From Cladocopium goreaui (Eukaryota > Sar > Dinophyceae > Suessiales > Symbiodiniaceae): a stretch of 64,000 nucleotides of DNA. The position numbers and the translations under genes were made by a program. Every line of letters begins with the position of its first letter. Position 1 is the first letter of the stretch. The DNA lies in contig CAMXCT020003371.1 of assembly GCA_947184155.2 (NCBI GenBank), positions 1-64,000 of the forward strand. Direction: 5' to 3'. Positions 32,173 through 42,230 of the stretch are shown in pieces. Under the pieces are notes generated by a model. The model did no database searches and was not told the origin of the DNA. It saw only the letters and a program-made list of their open reading frames with translations.

Positions 32173-33041
32173 CTCGATTTGTAAAGCACATGTGTTTGGT
32201 CGTTAGCGTAGCCGACCGCCAGAGCTTCTTGCTTTGCATTCATCTCTGCGTTCTCTAATTCCAGTCTGAGTTGATTGACGTGAGCATTCGCGTCAGCGCC
32301 CACATGCACCATGATAGCGTTTGCTTGTCCCATTTGTTCATCGAATTCCGAACGTAGTCGTGAATATTTGAATTCCAAATGAGATGCAGCTTCATTCGAC
32401 ATAGTCCGATACCTTTCCAACTCTTCGATTCTGTAGGTCGCACCTTCATCTTCTTGTTGTGCAGCCTGTAACTCGAAGTTCAGCATCTGGAGTTGTTCGG
32501 TCATCGACATCATCTCTTGATGAGTGGTGCTTTCCAGGAAATTAAATTGTTGATAGGCATATGCTGTCGTCTCGGCCAATCTTGCCTGAAGTACGGATTC
32601 TTCTTCGGTAGCCTTCTCCAGTGATGTCTTGTATTCAGCTAGTTCACTCTGATAGGCAGTGAAGATGTCGCTACCACTCGACGGGGCGTTCACTTGCTGA
32701 TAAGATCCTGTCCCTGATGGAGTAGCGTCCTGAATCGGTGAAGGCGGATTCGACGACGTAGTCTTTGCCTTAGTCCTTGGAGTCATCGGAGGCGACAATT
32801 GTCGTGCAGATGATCTTCTCTTTCCAGGTGTGCTGTCCCTATCTTCAATTGCTTGCATTGTCGAAACTTGTCTCCCTCTAGGAGCAACCAGAGGTCGCCT
32901 GGGTAGGCTCGTTCTCAGTTCTGAGGCATCGCTTCCACCAGTGTCGATGCTCTGTGAAGAATTTGACTGCGTGCCGGCAGCTGGTGCAACGGCATGTCCA
33001 GAGAAAGAAAATGCGTTATCACTGCTATCCTGTTCAGTCAT
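32139..33041 (-). CDS. copia gag N-terminal part (coiled coil)
   Basis: The first 300 codons of the element's coding region, starting at an ATG 58 nt after the 5' LTR. Residues 1-120 are low-complexity Ser/Thr/Pro/Arg sequence. From about 130 the sequence is helical with heptad-like Leu/Glu/Gln spacing, typical of a coiled coil. The coil breaks off at the end of this frame and resumes in the -1 frame at the start of the next ORF, so the two were probably one protein. Removing one TG from the ACATGTGC at about 32185-32192 would restore continuity. The role as gag/assembly protein is inferred from position and coiled-coil character; there is no sequence hallmark of its own. The frameshift could also be an assembly error. 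Confidence 0.8.
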   Translation of the reverse strand: MTEQDSSDNAFSFSGHAVAPAAGTQSNSSQSIDTGGSDASELRTSLPRRPLVAPRGRQVSTMQAIEDRDSTPGKRRSSARQLSPPMTPRTKAKTTSSNPPSPIQDATPSGTGSYQQVNAPSSGSDIFTAYQSELAEYKTSLEKATEEESVLQARLAETTAYAYQQFNFLESTTHQEMMSMTEQLQMLNFELQAAQQEDEGATYRIEELERYRTMSNEAASHLEFKYSRLRSEFDEQMGQANAIMVHVGADANAHVNQLRLELENAEMNAKQEALAVGYANDQTHVLYKSRCSRLPIRTRR

Positions 33042-33099
33042 CTGTAAGGCCCGCGGCTACCCGCTCGTAGGCTCCGTAGGAGTCCTACGGCTGATAACC
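33042..33099 (-). promoter_or_regulatory. 5' leader with candidate primer-binding site
   Basis: In element orientation GGTTATCAGCC directly follows the CA end of the 5' LTR, where a tRNA primer-binding site is expected. It resembles, imperfectly, the initiator-Met sites of many copia elements. Next comes a near-perfect 17-nt palindrome (CCGTAGGA/TCCTACGG around one base, 33075-33091) that could fold into a hairpin. The gag ATG is at 33041. The tRNA identity is not established. Confidence 0.45.
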
Positions 33100-33327
33100 T
33101 GTGAATCGGAGGTTATCTCCCCGATTATGTACTGATGTTTGGTCTTGAAGTAAATGTCTTCAATGATGACGGCACAGAAATTGCGGCTTCTGCATGGCGG
33201 TACTTTCTTCCGGTGCTGCAGTGGTCTTGAGCCAAAGGGGCAAGTTGACGCACCCCTTGGCGGTGGATCCTTGAGGGCTGAATTATGTGGGAGTGTACAG
33301 TGGTCCGTAGCCTACACTCTATTCGCA
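33100..33327 (-). repeat. 5' LTR of the copia element
   Basis: A 228-bp terminal repeat. In element orientation it starts TGCGAATAG and ends GATTCACA. It matches the left LTR at roughly 93%. The first 102 nt in element orientation have one difference, and the remaining 126 nt carry all the others. It contains a spliced-leader-like segment at 33226-33241. Confidence 0.95.
33226..33241 (-). promoter_or_regulatory. spliced-leader-like remnant in 5' LTR
   Basis: On the element strand the LTR reads GCCCCTTTGGCTCAAG. The 3' end of the dinoflagellate spliced leader is GCCATTTTGGCTCAAG, so 14 of 16 bases match, including the last 11. Spliced-leader relics are known in dinoflagellate genes that passed through trans-spliced mRNA and reverse transcription. 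That the LTR gained it that way is inference. Confidence 0.65.
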
Positions 33328-34000
33328 TATATAGACACATTATGCAAACACGTATGTATATTATATATATATATATATGTATTTATATATATACACATTA
33401 TGTAAACACGTATGTATCTTATATATATATATATATGTATTTCTATATATATACACATACACATTATGTAAACACATATGCATTTTATATATGCACAAAT
33501 ATGTGTAAATATGTATATATACATACATATGCATTTCTATATATATATATATATAAATAAGATTATGTAAACATGAATGTTCGAATTTTATGTAAATATA
33601 TATAGATATATACACATGATGTAAACACGTATGTATTATATATATATATATGTATATGTAGTTCTATGTATATATATATATACACATTATGTAAACACGT
33701 ATGTATCTTATTTGTAAATATATATATATATATATACATGTGTATTTCAAAATGGATATATACACAGTTTGTAAACATGTATGTATCTTACTTATAGTTA
33801 TAAATATATATATATATATATAAGAGTGTATTTCTAAATATATATATATATACACAGTATGTAAACACGTATGTATCTTATTTATATATATATAGACACA
33901 TTATGTCGACACGTACGTATTATATATATATATATATATTATATACACATGTTTATTTCTATATATATACACATTATGTAAACACGATATGTATGTTGAT
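33328..34000. repeat. tandem array with ACACATTATGTAAACACGTATGTAT core
   Basis: About ten units of roughly 60-90 bp, each a conserved CACATTATGTAAACACG-type core separated by TA microsatellite of variable length. It starts directly after the 5' LTR. The unit differs from the array at 13300-13990, so the two flanks of the element are not the same repeat. Confidence 0.85.
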
Positions 34001-34161
34001 CTACATGGCCGTTTTGATACGGACAAGGATGATTCACCAGGGTAGAGCGGCTAAGTCGCAATCCCTTTTCTCAAAGCTCCTGCCAAGTCCACTCCAACCT
34101 GAGATCGAGCGCCAAAAACCTTGGCATGGCCATCTTTGCGCCAAAAACCTTCAGAGATATC

Positions 34162-34270
34162 ACCCTCCAGGGAATTAACATAGACCCTGCCAGATGAGGG
34201 TTGGAAGATTACAGTAGTTTCCCCGAACATTTCTTGTTTTTAGGGTCTATGTTAATTTACCAGAGGGTAT
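34162..34270. mobile_element. MITE-3 copy
   Basis: Starts ACCCTCCAGGGAATTAACAT and ends ATGTTAATTTACCAGAGGGT, imperfect inverted repeats of the TACCCTCTGGTAAATTAACAT family. The subterminal TAGACCCT/AGGGTCTA also pairs. No coding capacity. Confidence 0.7.
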
Positions 34271-35683
34271 CATCAACATTCATAAACCATGATCAGCGAT
34301 ATTGTCCGCCATCCACCATCCACTTGGGCAGTGAATTTCACATCTTTCGCCATCTTTCGCTCTCCCCGGATTCAACATGTTGCAACTTCTCCTGTGCCGC
34401 GTCCAACATCGTCGCTTCAAGGCATCACAACGGCTCATGGCTCCGTTGGGATTTCCGGCACATCCATGGCTTCAGGCACCAGATCTTCCAGATCCGAGTC
34501 ATCGACGATTCAAGGATTATCGATGATCAATCGATGATCATGATCTTGGGATATCTTGGGATATCTTGGGCATAGTGACCTCCCCAACTGTCCGTTTTCC
34601 CTTCGAAAGTCGCTTCAAAGGTCTCACTCTCTCCAAGCCGCACCGGCCGCGAGGAAAACGATGCAGGGTGGCGCAGTGTCCGCTGTGGATGGGAGGTGGC
34701 CATTGGATGGTGTCGAGCAGATCCTTAGTGGGCCAGTTTGATAGCGAAGTTGGTGTATAACTTATAGCTTAACAGGGGTTTGTTTTGGATATACCGTGAT
34801 ATACCATAATATTATTATATAGATCTATAATGAACTATATAGTTGGATGGGGTAATGATAATTCAACTTATATCTTGGGGGACCCGTCCTGTAGTTCTTG
34901 TTGTTCAATGATGGGTCTTAACAGAGTGCTTGGATCTGATGCGGGAATTCGAAGGCTATGCCCCTATTTGTATCCATATGATAAACATGCATGTTTGGCA
35001 CGTAAATAACCAAAGGGAATGACCAACACGTCGCTGAACACCTAGATCTGATACCCTTCAAGCCTAATGACAGGAACATGGATGTCTTGATATTTCTTGA
35101 CAATCAGTGGGCCGCCAAGAAGTGCGGAGTGAATCCCTGCTATATTGGACTCTTTTGAACAATATCGATCTCTGGCAATCTGTTATTGAAAACCCAGCCT
35201 TTTTCACTTCGGTAAATCCCCACAGGTAAATCCTTGAACTCAAAAAAACGCCATGACTGGAAGGGGTGCCCTGATTCCCTCGGCTTGAAACAAAAACAAT
35301 TATGTTAAATTACCATGAATGGGATGATCCTACCATCATAAAGATTTGTTTAAAAAGAATTCATGTGGATTTTGCCTGACCAAACCTATTCCATAAATCT
35401 ATGTTTTCCGACCAACAATTTTGGCATGCATCAATCCTAAACATCATTGATGTCATTGAGGTGGAAAGTAAGGATGAACAAGCAAATCATTTATCAAATA
35501 ATCATTCATTATCATTTTTTTTGTGAAATCCAAATTCTTTGTGTATATTCACAGTTTATCGCCATTGTATCACAAACATACATTTCAAATCATGTTGAAT
35601 CCCCAATAAAATATCACAAGTGTATCACCATTACATGACAAACAATGATCGTGAAATATCGCCAAAACAATCAACATCACAAT
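34271..35683. other. intergenic, no supported gene
   Basis: About 1.4 kb. The part at 34290-34740 is GC-richer and open on the plus strand in several frames, but none resembles a known protein. A short TGATCATGATC-like palindromic stretch and a doubled 'ttgggatatc' occur near 34545-34570. The rest is AT-rich unique sequence. Confidence 0.45.
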
Positions 35684-35786
35684 ATCAATGGGAATTTCAG
35701 GATCCTAAAGTGGAGGTACTGTACCATATAAGGCCATATTTTGTGGTATATTCCATTATAAATCATGCATTTATGGAAACCTCCAT
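35684..35786. mobile_element. MITE-4 copy
   Basis: Matches, in inverted orientation, the repeat at 50083-50214; the shared core includes AGGATCCTAAAGTGGAGG and GGCCATATTTTG. Ends are poorly defined. A MITE-2 copy begins five bases downstream. Confidence 0.6.
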
Positions 35787-35790
35787 GTAT

Positions 35791-35906
35791 CTGGGTAAAT
35801 TATAATAATTCACAAACCTTAATCTTGTGGCCATAAAAGGGGATGATTCCCGTATTAACAATGATTCCAGTGAGGGAGAACAGTGAGGTCGTTATAATTT
35901 ACCCAG
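35791..35906. mobile_element. MITE-2 copy, 116 bp
   Basis: CTGGGTAAATTATAA at the left and TTATAATTTACCCAG at the right form perfect terminal inverted repeats. The interior ('ggggatgattccc', 'gattccagtgagg', 'gtgaggtcg') matches the copy at 48061-48171. Confidence 0.85.
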
Positions 35907-36613
35907 AATGATTAAGATTGAGACCACCAAACATCTTTACTGTCCTTCGGCTGATCCTTGCTGCCTCTTGCAGTCACTCTCTTAACAAAAAAACAAACAT
36001 GTGAAATCCAAATTCTTAGTGTGTAAATATATATATATATATATACCCAGTATCACCAATACGTCACGAGTGGCTATCATTCACATACAATGGGTTCGAG
36101 CAACCCTGAAAAAACAACACGGAATGAAAGCATTCTCCCAGTTTATCACCATTATAGTGTATTTATCCCCGTTATATACATATCATATATATATATACAT
36201 AGATATGTTTATATACCTATATATCGAAGATTATACCATGATATCACAAAAAAAAAGTACGGCTTGGAGTCCTGTCAAAACAACTGGGGATGAGGGAAGA
36301 AATGATGGATTTCTTTGGCGAAAATGGTGGTTTCACCAACAAACATGGCCTAGAGAGAGAGAGAGAGAGTATATAGAACTTATGATTATGTAAAAATACA
36401 AGAATACACAGCATCTGCAAACATGTGAAAATTTATGTTTTTTTTAAATACTCTTTCAAAAAATATACACTACGAAGTAAGAATGTCAGTCATGCAGTAT
36501 ACCCCCAGTTTAGGAAACCTCCATATATCTGGTTCCTATTTCCACGCCAGCTTAGGGATAACCGGTAATTCAACTGGTTGCGAGCTGGAAAATCACAACT
36601 GGTTTATGAACGG
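35907..36613. other. intergenic with small microsatellites
   Basis: TA arrays at about 36026-36043 and 36185-36230 and an (AG)n run at 36352-36370. No gene recognised. Confidence 0.5.
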
Positions 36614-36689
36614 TACCCTCTGTTAATTTAACATAGCTATGGAGATAAATGGGCCATTTTCCATAGCTATGTTAGTTTACCAGAGGGTA
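36614..36689. mobile_element. MITE-3 copy, 76 bp
   Basis: Starts TACCCTCTGTTAATTTAACA and ends TTAGTTTACCAGAGGGTA, with pairing subterminal CATAGCTATGG and CCATAGCTATG. It can fold almost completely into a hairpin. Confidence 0.75.
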
Positions 36690-37224
36690 AAACATCAAAC
36701 TTTTTATTGGCCACAGCTACCATAACTATGTTAAATTACTGGAAAGTAGCCTTGGATTTCCACTAAGGCAAGGGCTGTGAGAACTGTTTCTGCAACTTTC
36801 GGAAGGCTGACAATGCCTGCAGCTGGCACTTGGAACGCTAGTGTCTGATGAAGATAGGCCTGCTCGCAAAAATACTGAAACAACAGAGACATGGCACCTG
36901 GTTCATAAATATCTAAATATGTATACTATAATTTTTGTATGTATTCCATATATGTTGTGGGTATATACGTTCAACATATATTTGATATGTATGTATATAT
37001 ATATATGTATATGTATGTATACATGTAAAAATATAGATATGTAAAACATGTGTGTATACTATATATATATGTATGTAAACATGTATCTAAGTATCTATGT
37101 ATCTATCTATATATGTTGAATGTACACCATGTAACAACACAATATTTATACGTATATTTAGATATGTATGAACATGTATACGCATGTATATTACAGTAAA
37201 CTGTGGTAACCAAAACTCATATCA

Positions 37225-37399
37225 GCCATCTCTCAGCCATATCCGCTTGTGACCAGTGTGCGAACTCATCCACAATGTTAGACACTGTCTGCAAAATCTG
37301 CACATATTTACCAGTGCCTTCAGCCCTTCAACAGCTTTTTCGCCACTTCAAATGTAGCAAAGGAAACTTTGCCTCTGCTGGCAGTGTCCAAAGCTGTTT
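37225..37399 (-). pseudogene. exon-like minus-strand fragment abutting a MITE
   Basis: On the minus strand two adjoining frames give protein-like sequence (one contains KVSFATFEVAKKLL, the other YVQILQTVSNIVDEF) that meet out of frame near 37330. A MITE-1 copy starts at 37400. I recognise no family. It may be a decayed gene fragment interrupted by the MITE. The evidence is composition only. Confidence 0.22.
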
Positions 37400-37501
37400 C
37401 TGGTTGGTGGTTTCAACCCCTCTGAAAAGTATTAGTCAATGGGAAGGATGACATCCCATATATTATGGCACATAAAATTCATGTTTGAAACCACCAACCA
37501 G
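37400..37501. mobile_element. MITE-1 copy, 102 bp
   Basis: Perfect 14-bp ends: CTGGTTGGTGGTTT at left and AAACCACCAACCAG at right. The interior 'caacccctctgaaaag' and 'caatgggaaggatgacatccc' matches other copies. Confidence 0.85.
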
Positions 37502-37724
37502 GTTTGATATACACCGCTCAATTGATAATCCTTGCTCTCCGCATGTTCTGCAGGGATGGTGTGGTTCGCCAGCCCCGCGAAGACGGTTTAGCCTTCTAGC
37601 GGCCTGGTAGCTTCCCATAGCCACGTGCGAGAGTCACCGGTTAGCCTTGGAGTGGTGTGACAAGAGAACAACATCTGGGCCATGGTACTGTATATACAAG
37701 CTGATGCCCTAGTTCACCAAGTAA

Positions 37725-37815
37725 ATTGGTTTATAACTATAACAACTACTGATGGCAGATATATCTACAGTTCATGGGGGTTATAAACCGATTTGTAAGT
37801 GGGGGGCACCACCTT
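37725..37815. mobile_element. MITE-5-related fragment
   Basis: Shares 'aaattggtttataac' and a GGGGGGCACCACCTT terminus with the better-defined element at 53617-53753. It appears to lack one end. Confidence 0.5.
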
Positions 37816-38087
37816 TGTCTTATCAACAAGGTGACTTTTCTGCAACAGAATCAACATGGATCTTTTTGTCTGCAGGCTCACCTAGTGGATCTCAGTGGTG
37901 CTTCCATAAATAAAAACAATTTGGATCAATTTGGTGGATTTTAGTGTTTTCCCAACTTTGACCACTACCCCACATGATCTAAAATAGCAAGTAAAGGAAA
38001 ACCACCCCCCGCAGAACAAAATACAATGATTAGTTCGATGATTCCCCATCTGCCAGGTGAGGGTCTCTAGATTTTATCATGAGTTGT

Positions 38088-38430
38088 TTCCGCCTTCTCC
38101 TTCTTCTCCTTCTTCTCCTTCTTCTCCTTCTTCTCCTTCTCCTCCGGCAGCCGCGGACTCCGCCCTCAACCGCGAGCGCCACATCTCAGAGGACACTGCC
38201 GGGCTTCAACGGCGAGCGCCAGAGCTCAGCGCCAGAGCTCAGCGCCAGAGCTCAGCGAGTGCAAGATGTCACATAGAATGTCAGATAGAATGTCATATAG
38301 ATAGACTGCCAGTTAAAATGCAAGATAGAGAATGTAAGAATAGATGCTAAATAGAATGCCAGAATGAATGCCTGTAAAGATGCCAGATAGAATGTCAGAA
38401 TAGAATGTCAGAATAAATGCCAAATGGAAT
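38088..38430. repeat. composite simple repeats
   Basis: Three arrays follow each other: (CTTCTC)n at 38093-38145; three tandem 13-mers of AGCGCCAGAGCTC at about 38211-38256; and a degenerate AGATAGAATGTCAGA-type array at 38270-38430. Pro/Ser-rich open frames here are repeat artefacts. Confidence 0.8.
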
Positions 38431-38840
38431 GTAAGAATATATATGCCATATATTATTGTCAGAAGTGTCATAATATAAATACCATATTATACTATTATTA
38501 TTGACTATTACCATATTATTGTCATGGTATATATATATATGATATAGATAGTATATAATATAATATTACTTACAGATGGTATGTCAGAAACTATGTCAGT
38601 GGCTCGTCGTGTGGAGGGGATCACTTTCGGCCCAGTGGCTCATCTTTCAGCTCCTCCCAAACTCGGAGGTGGTATGAGTCAACCCACTGCCGTTCAACTG
38701 GTGAGAGCAACGATACATTCACCAGCTTGCGACACATGGGCACCAAGGTCAAGTAGTCAAACTTCAGGAATTTCTGCGAGGACATCCTGATGAACAAGCT
38801 TCACATCCAGATTTTGCCAAGTGGAAACTTCTAAAGAATC

Positions 38841-38953
38841 TACCCTCTGGTAAACGTTTACATATCTATGGAAAATCACCATTTGTCATGGGTAAATCCA
38901 CGAACCAAATGGGCCATTTTCAATAGCAAACTGTAAACGTTTACCAGAGGGTA
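38841..38953. mobile_element. MITE-3 copy, 113 bp
   Basis: TACCCTCTGGTAAACGTTTA at the left is the exact reverse complement of TAAACGTTTACCAGAGGGTA at the right, a perfect 20-bp terminal inverted repeat. This is the best-preserved copy in the window. Confidence 0.88.
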
Positions 38954-39169
38954 AAGATTGAGACCACTAGGATCCGGTGAAGTTCACTTCATTTCGCATC
39001 TCCAAGCCGAGACACCCTAAACCCTCACGTTTCCCATTTTCCCAAATATTGCAGGTAATGTGAATTCGCATCCACCATTTCAGGACAAACCCTAACATTG
39101 TGGACATATATTGCATGTATTCAACTCTGTATATGTTTACAAATGTATATCTATATGTATACATGTGTA

Positions 39170-39420
39170 TATATAAATAGATATATACATATATATATAT
39201 ATGTATACATATATATATATATGTGTGCAGATGTTATTACATATGAGTACCATTGCAATACCCTGACAAAAAAAAACACATACAAATTATGTCTATGTCA
39301 TTAAATATATATATATATATATGTTTGTATGTATGTATGTATGTATGTATGTATGTATGTTTGTTTGATTATGTATGATTATGTATGATTATGTATGATT
39401 ATGTATGTTTGATTATGTAT
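39170..39420. repeat. microsatellites: TA, (GTAT)n and a decamer array
   Basis: TA-rich run at 39170-39225, then (TATG)n at 39325-39360, then about five tandem GATTATGTAT units at 39367-39420, ending where the GC-richer satellite begins. Confidence 0.85.
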
Positions 39421-39424
39421 CCGC

Positions 39425-42230
39425 CGACCCCGGCCTTCGCCAAGGCAGGGGCGGCGCCTGGGACCACCGCAGGTGTGGAACTTGTCTTTCTTAGCAACAG
39501 GCCATCCCTATCCATGGCTTTTTATGGGCGTCCAAGCTTGCCGTTTGCCAGCCTTAAAACGCTCCAAACCGCTACAACCCCTCCAAGTCCACTTCCATGG
39601 CTTCTTATGGGCTTCCAGCGCAGGCAAAAGCTACCCCAAGGCCAGATCCATTGCTGTTTCTGGGCGGTCCAGCGTGCCGTTCGCCAGGCATTCGCAGCCA
39701 ACGGGCATCCGAAGGCCACTTCAATGGCTTCTTCTGGGCTTCCAGCGGCTTCCAAGCTTGCCGTTTGCCAAGCCTAAAACCCTCCAAACCCCTAAAACCC
39801 CTAAAAGGCCACTTCAATGGCTTCTTATAGGCTTCCAGCGCCCACATCCATGGCTTTTTATGGGCGTCCAAGCTTGCCGTTTGCCAGGCCTAAAACGCTC
39901 CAAACCCTCCAAACCCCTAAAACCCCACTTCAATGGCCTCTTATAGGCTTCCAGCGCCCACATCCATGGCTTTTTATGGGCGTCCAAGATTGCCGTTTGC
40001 CAGGCCTAAAACGCTCCAAACCCTCCAAACCCCTAAAACCCCTAAAAGGCCACTTCAATGGCTTCTTATGGGCTTCCAGCGGCTTCCAAGCTTGCCGTTT
40101 GCCAAGCCTAAAACCCTCCAAACCCCTAAAACCCCTAAAAGGCCACTTCAATGGCTTCTTATAGGCTTCCAGCGCCCACATCCATGGCTTTTTATGGGCG
40201 TCCAAGCTTGCCGTTTGCCAGGCCTAAAACGCTCCAAACCCTCCAAACCCCTAAAACCTCTAAAAGGCCACTTCCATGGCTTCTTATAGGCTTCCAGCGC
40301 CCACATCCATGGCTTTTTATGGGCGTCCAAGCTTGCCGTTTGCCAGGCCTAAAACCCTCCAAACCCCTAAAACCCCTAAAACCCTAAACCCTAAAACCCC
40401 TAAAAGGCCACTTCGGCGGTCCAGCGTGCCATTGGCCAGCAACAGGCCATCCCTATCCATGGCTTTTTATGGGCGTCCAAGCTTGCCGTTTGCCAGCCTT
40501 AAAACGCTCCAAACCGCTACAACCCCTCCAAGTTCACTTCCATGGCTTCTTATGGGCTTCCAGCGCAGGCAAAAGCTACCCCAAGGCCAGATCCATTGCT
40601 GTTTCTGGGCGGTCCAGCGTGCCGTTCGCCAGGCATTCGCAGCCAACGGGCATCCGAAGGCCACTTCAATGGCTTCTTCTGGGCTTCCAGCGGCTTCCAA
40701 GCTTGCCGTTTGCCAAGCCTAAAACCCTCCAAACCCCTAAAACCCCTAAAAGGCCACTTCCATGGCTTCTTATAGGCTTCCAGCGCCCACATCCATGGCT
40801 TTTTATGGGCGTCCAAGCTTGCCGTTTGCCAGGCCTAAAACGCTCCAAACCCTCCAAACCCTCCAAACCCCTAAAACCCCTAAAAGGCCACTTCAATGGC
40901 CTCTTATAGGCTTCCAGCGCCCACATCCATGGCTTTTAATGGGCGTCCAAGATTGCCGTTTGCCAGGCCTAAAACGCTCCAAACCCTCCAAACCCCTAAA
41001 ACCCCTAAAAGGCCACTTCAATGGCTTCTTATGGGCTTCCAGCGCAGGCAAAAGCCCACATCCATGGCTTTTTATGGGCGTCCAAGCTTGCCGTTTGCCA
41101 GGCCTAGAACCCTCCAAACCCGTAAAACCCCTCAAAGGCCACTTCAATGGCTTCTTATGGGCTTCCACCGCCCACATCCATGGCTTTTTACGGGCGTCCA
41201 AGATTGCCGTTTGCCAGGCCTAAAACGCTCCAAACCCTCCAAACCCTCCAAACCCGTAAAACCCCTAAAAGGCCACTTCAATGGCTTCTTATGGGCTTCC
41301 AGTGCAGGCAAAAGCCCACATCCATGGCTTTTTATGGGCGTCCAAGCTTGCCGTTTGCGAGGCCTAAAACCCTCCAAACCCCTAAAACCCCTAAAAGGCC
41401 ACTTCAATGGCTTCTTATGGGCTTCCAGCGCCCACATCCATGGCTTTTCATGGGCGTCCAAGATTGCCGTTTGCCAGGCCTAAAACGCTCCAAACCCGTA
41501 AAACCCCTAAAAGGCCACTTCAATGGCTTCTTATGGGCTTCCAGCGCCCACATCCATGGCTTTTTATGGGCGTCCAAGATTGCCGTTTGCCAGGCCTAAA
41601 ACGCTCCAAACCCTCCAAAACCAGTGTAAAACCCGTAAAGGCCACTTCAATGGCTTCTTATGGGCTTCCAGTGCAGGCAAAAAAGCCCAACATCAATGGC
41701 GTTTTATGGGCGTCACATCCAAGCTTGCCTTGAGAGCTAAAACCCTCCAAACCCCTAAAACCCCTAAAAGGCCACTTCAATGGCTTCTTATGGGCTTCCA
41801 GCGCCCACATCCATGGCTTTTTATGGGCGTCCAAGATTGCCGTTTGCCAGGCCTCCAAACCCCTAAAACCCCTAAAAGGCCACTTCAATGGCTTCTTATG
41901 GGCTTCCAGCGCCCACATCCATGGCTTTTTATGGGCGTCCAAGATTGCCGTTTGCCAGGCCTAAAACGCTCCAAACCCTCCAAACCCTAAAACCCCTAAA
42001 AGGCCACTTCAATGGCTTCTTATGGGCTTCCAGTGCAGGCAAAAGCCCACATCCATGGCTTTTTATGGGCGTCCAAGCTTGCCGTTTGCGAGGCCTAAAA
42101 CCCTCCAAACCCCTAAAACCCCTAAAACCCGAAACCCTAAAACCCCTAAAAGGCCACTTCGGCGGTCCAGCGTGCCATTGGCCAGGCATTCGCAACCAAC
42201 AGGCATCAGGCATCAGGCGTTCAAGCCTGC
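39425..42230. repeat. GC-richer satellite with telomere-like blocks, 2.8 kb
   Basis: More than 20 units of about 93-126 bp built from the modules GGCCACTTCAATGGCTTCTT, CCACATCCATGGCTTTTTAT, GGGCGTCCAAGCTTGCCGTT and a block of CCAAACCCCTAAAACCCCTAAAA. A higher-order duplication is visible: 39493-39860 recurs almost unchanged at 40438-40805. Exact CCCTAAACCCTAAA occurs near 40380. All long frames across it on both strands are repeat artefacts. Confidence 0.92.

Larger units (their letters stand above)
13991..33327 (-). mobile_element. Ty1/copia-type LTR retrotransposon, 19.3 kb
   Basis: Two 228-bp direct repeats (TG...CA) bound a minus-strand coding region in the order gag, protease, integrase, reverse transcriptase, RNase H. 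Integrase before RT is diagnostic of Ty1/copia (Pseudoviridae-type) elements. Copia elements are usually about 5 kb, so this one is roughly four times the normal size because of a very long coding tract after RNase H. A 58-nt leader separates the 5' LTR from the first ATG. A G-rich purine tract abuts the 3' LTR. Five large frames cover 33041-14741 with short overlaps or an open junction. Four small indels appear to break what was once a continuous frame. Flanks show no clear target-site duplication (AAATA on the left, TATAT on the right). Confidence 0.93.

Noticed and set aside
32139-32200. Programmed -1 ribosomal frameshift between the first two element frames
   Set aside because: No clear X-XXY-YYZ slippery heptamer in the short overlap; a TG duplication explains the shift more simply, and similar slips occur at other junctions.
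13986-33332. Five-base target-site duplication of the copia element
   Set aside because: AAATA on the left and TATAT on the right do not match. Any TA-rich partial match is expected by chance in these arrays.
39473-41990. Many long repetitive open frames on both strands of the satellite
   Set aside because: All are translations of the tandem unit, with no conserved domain and no start context.
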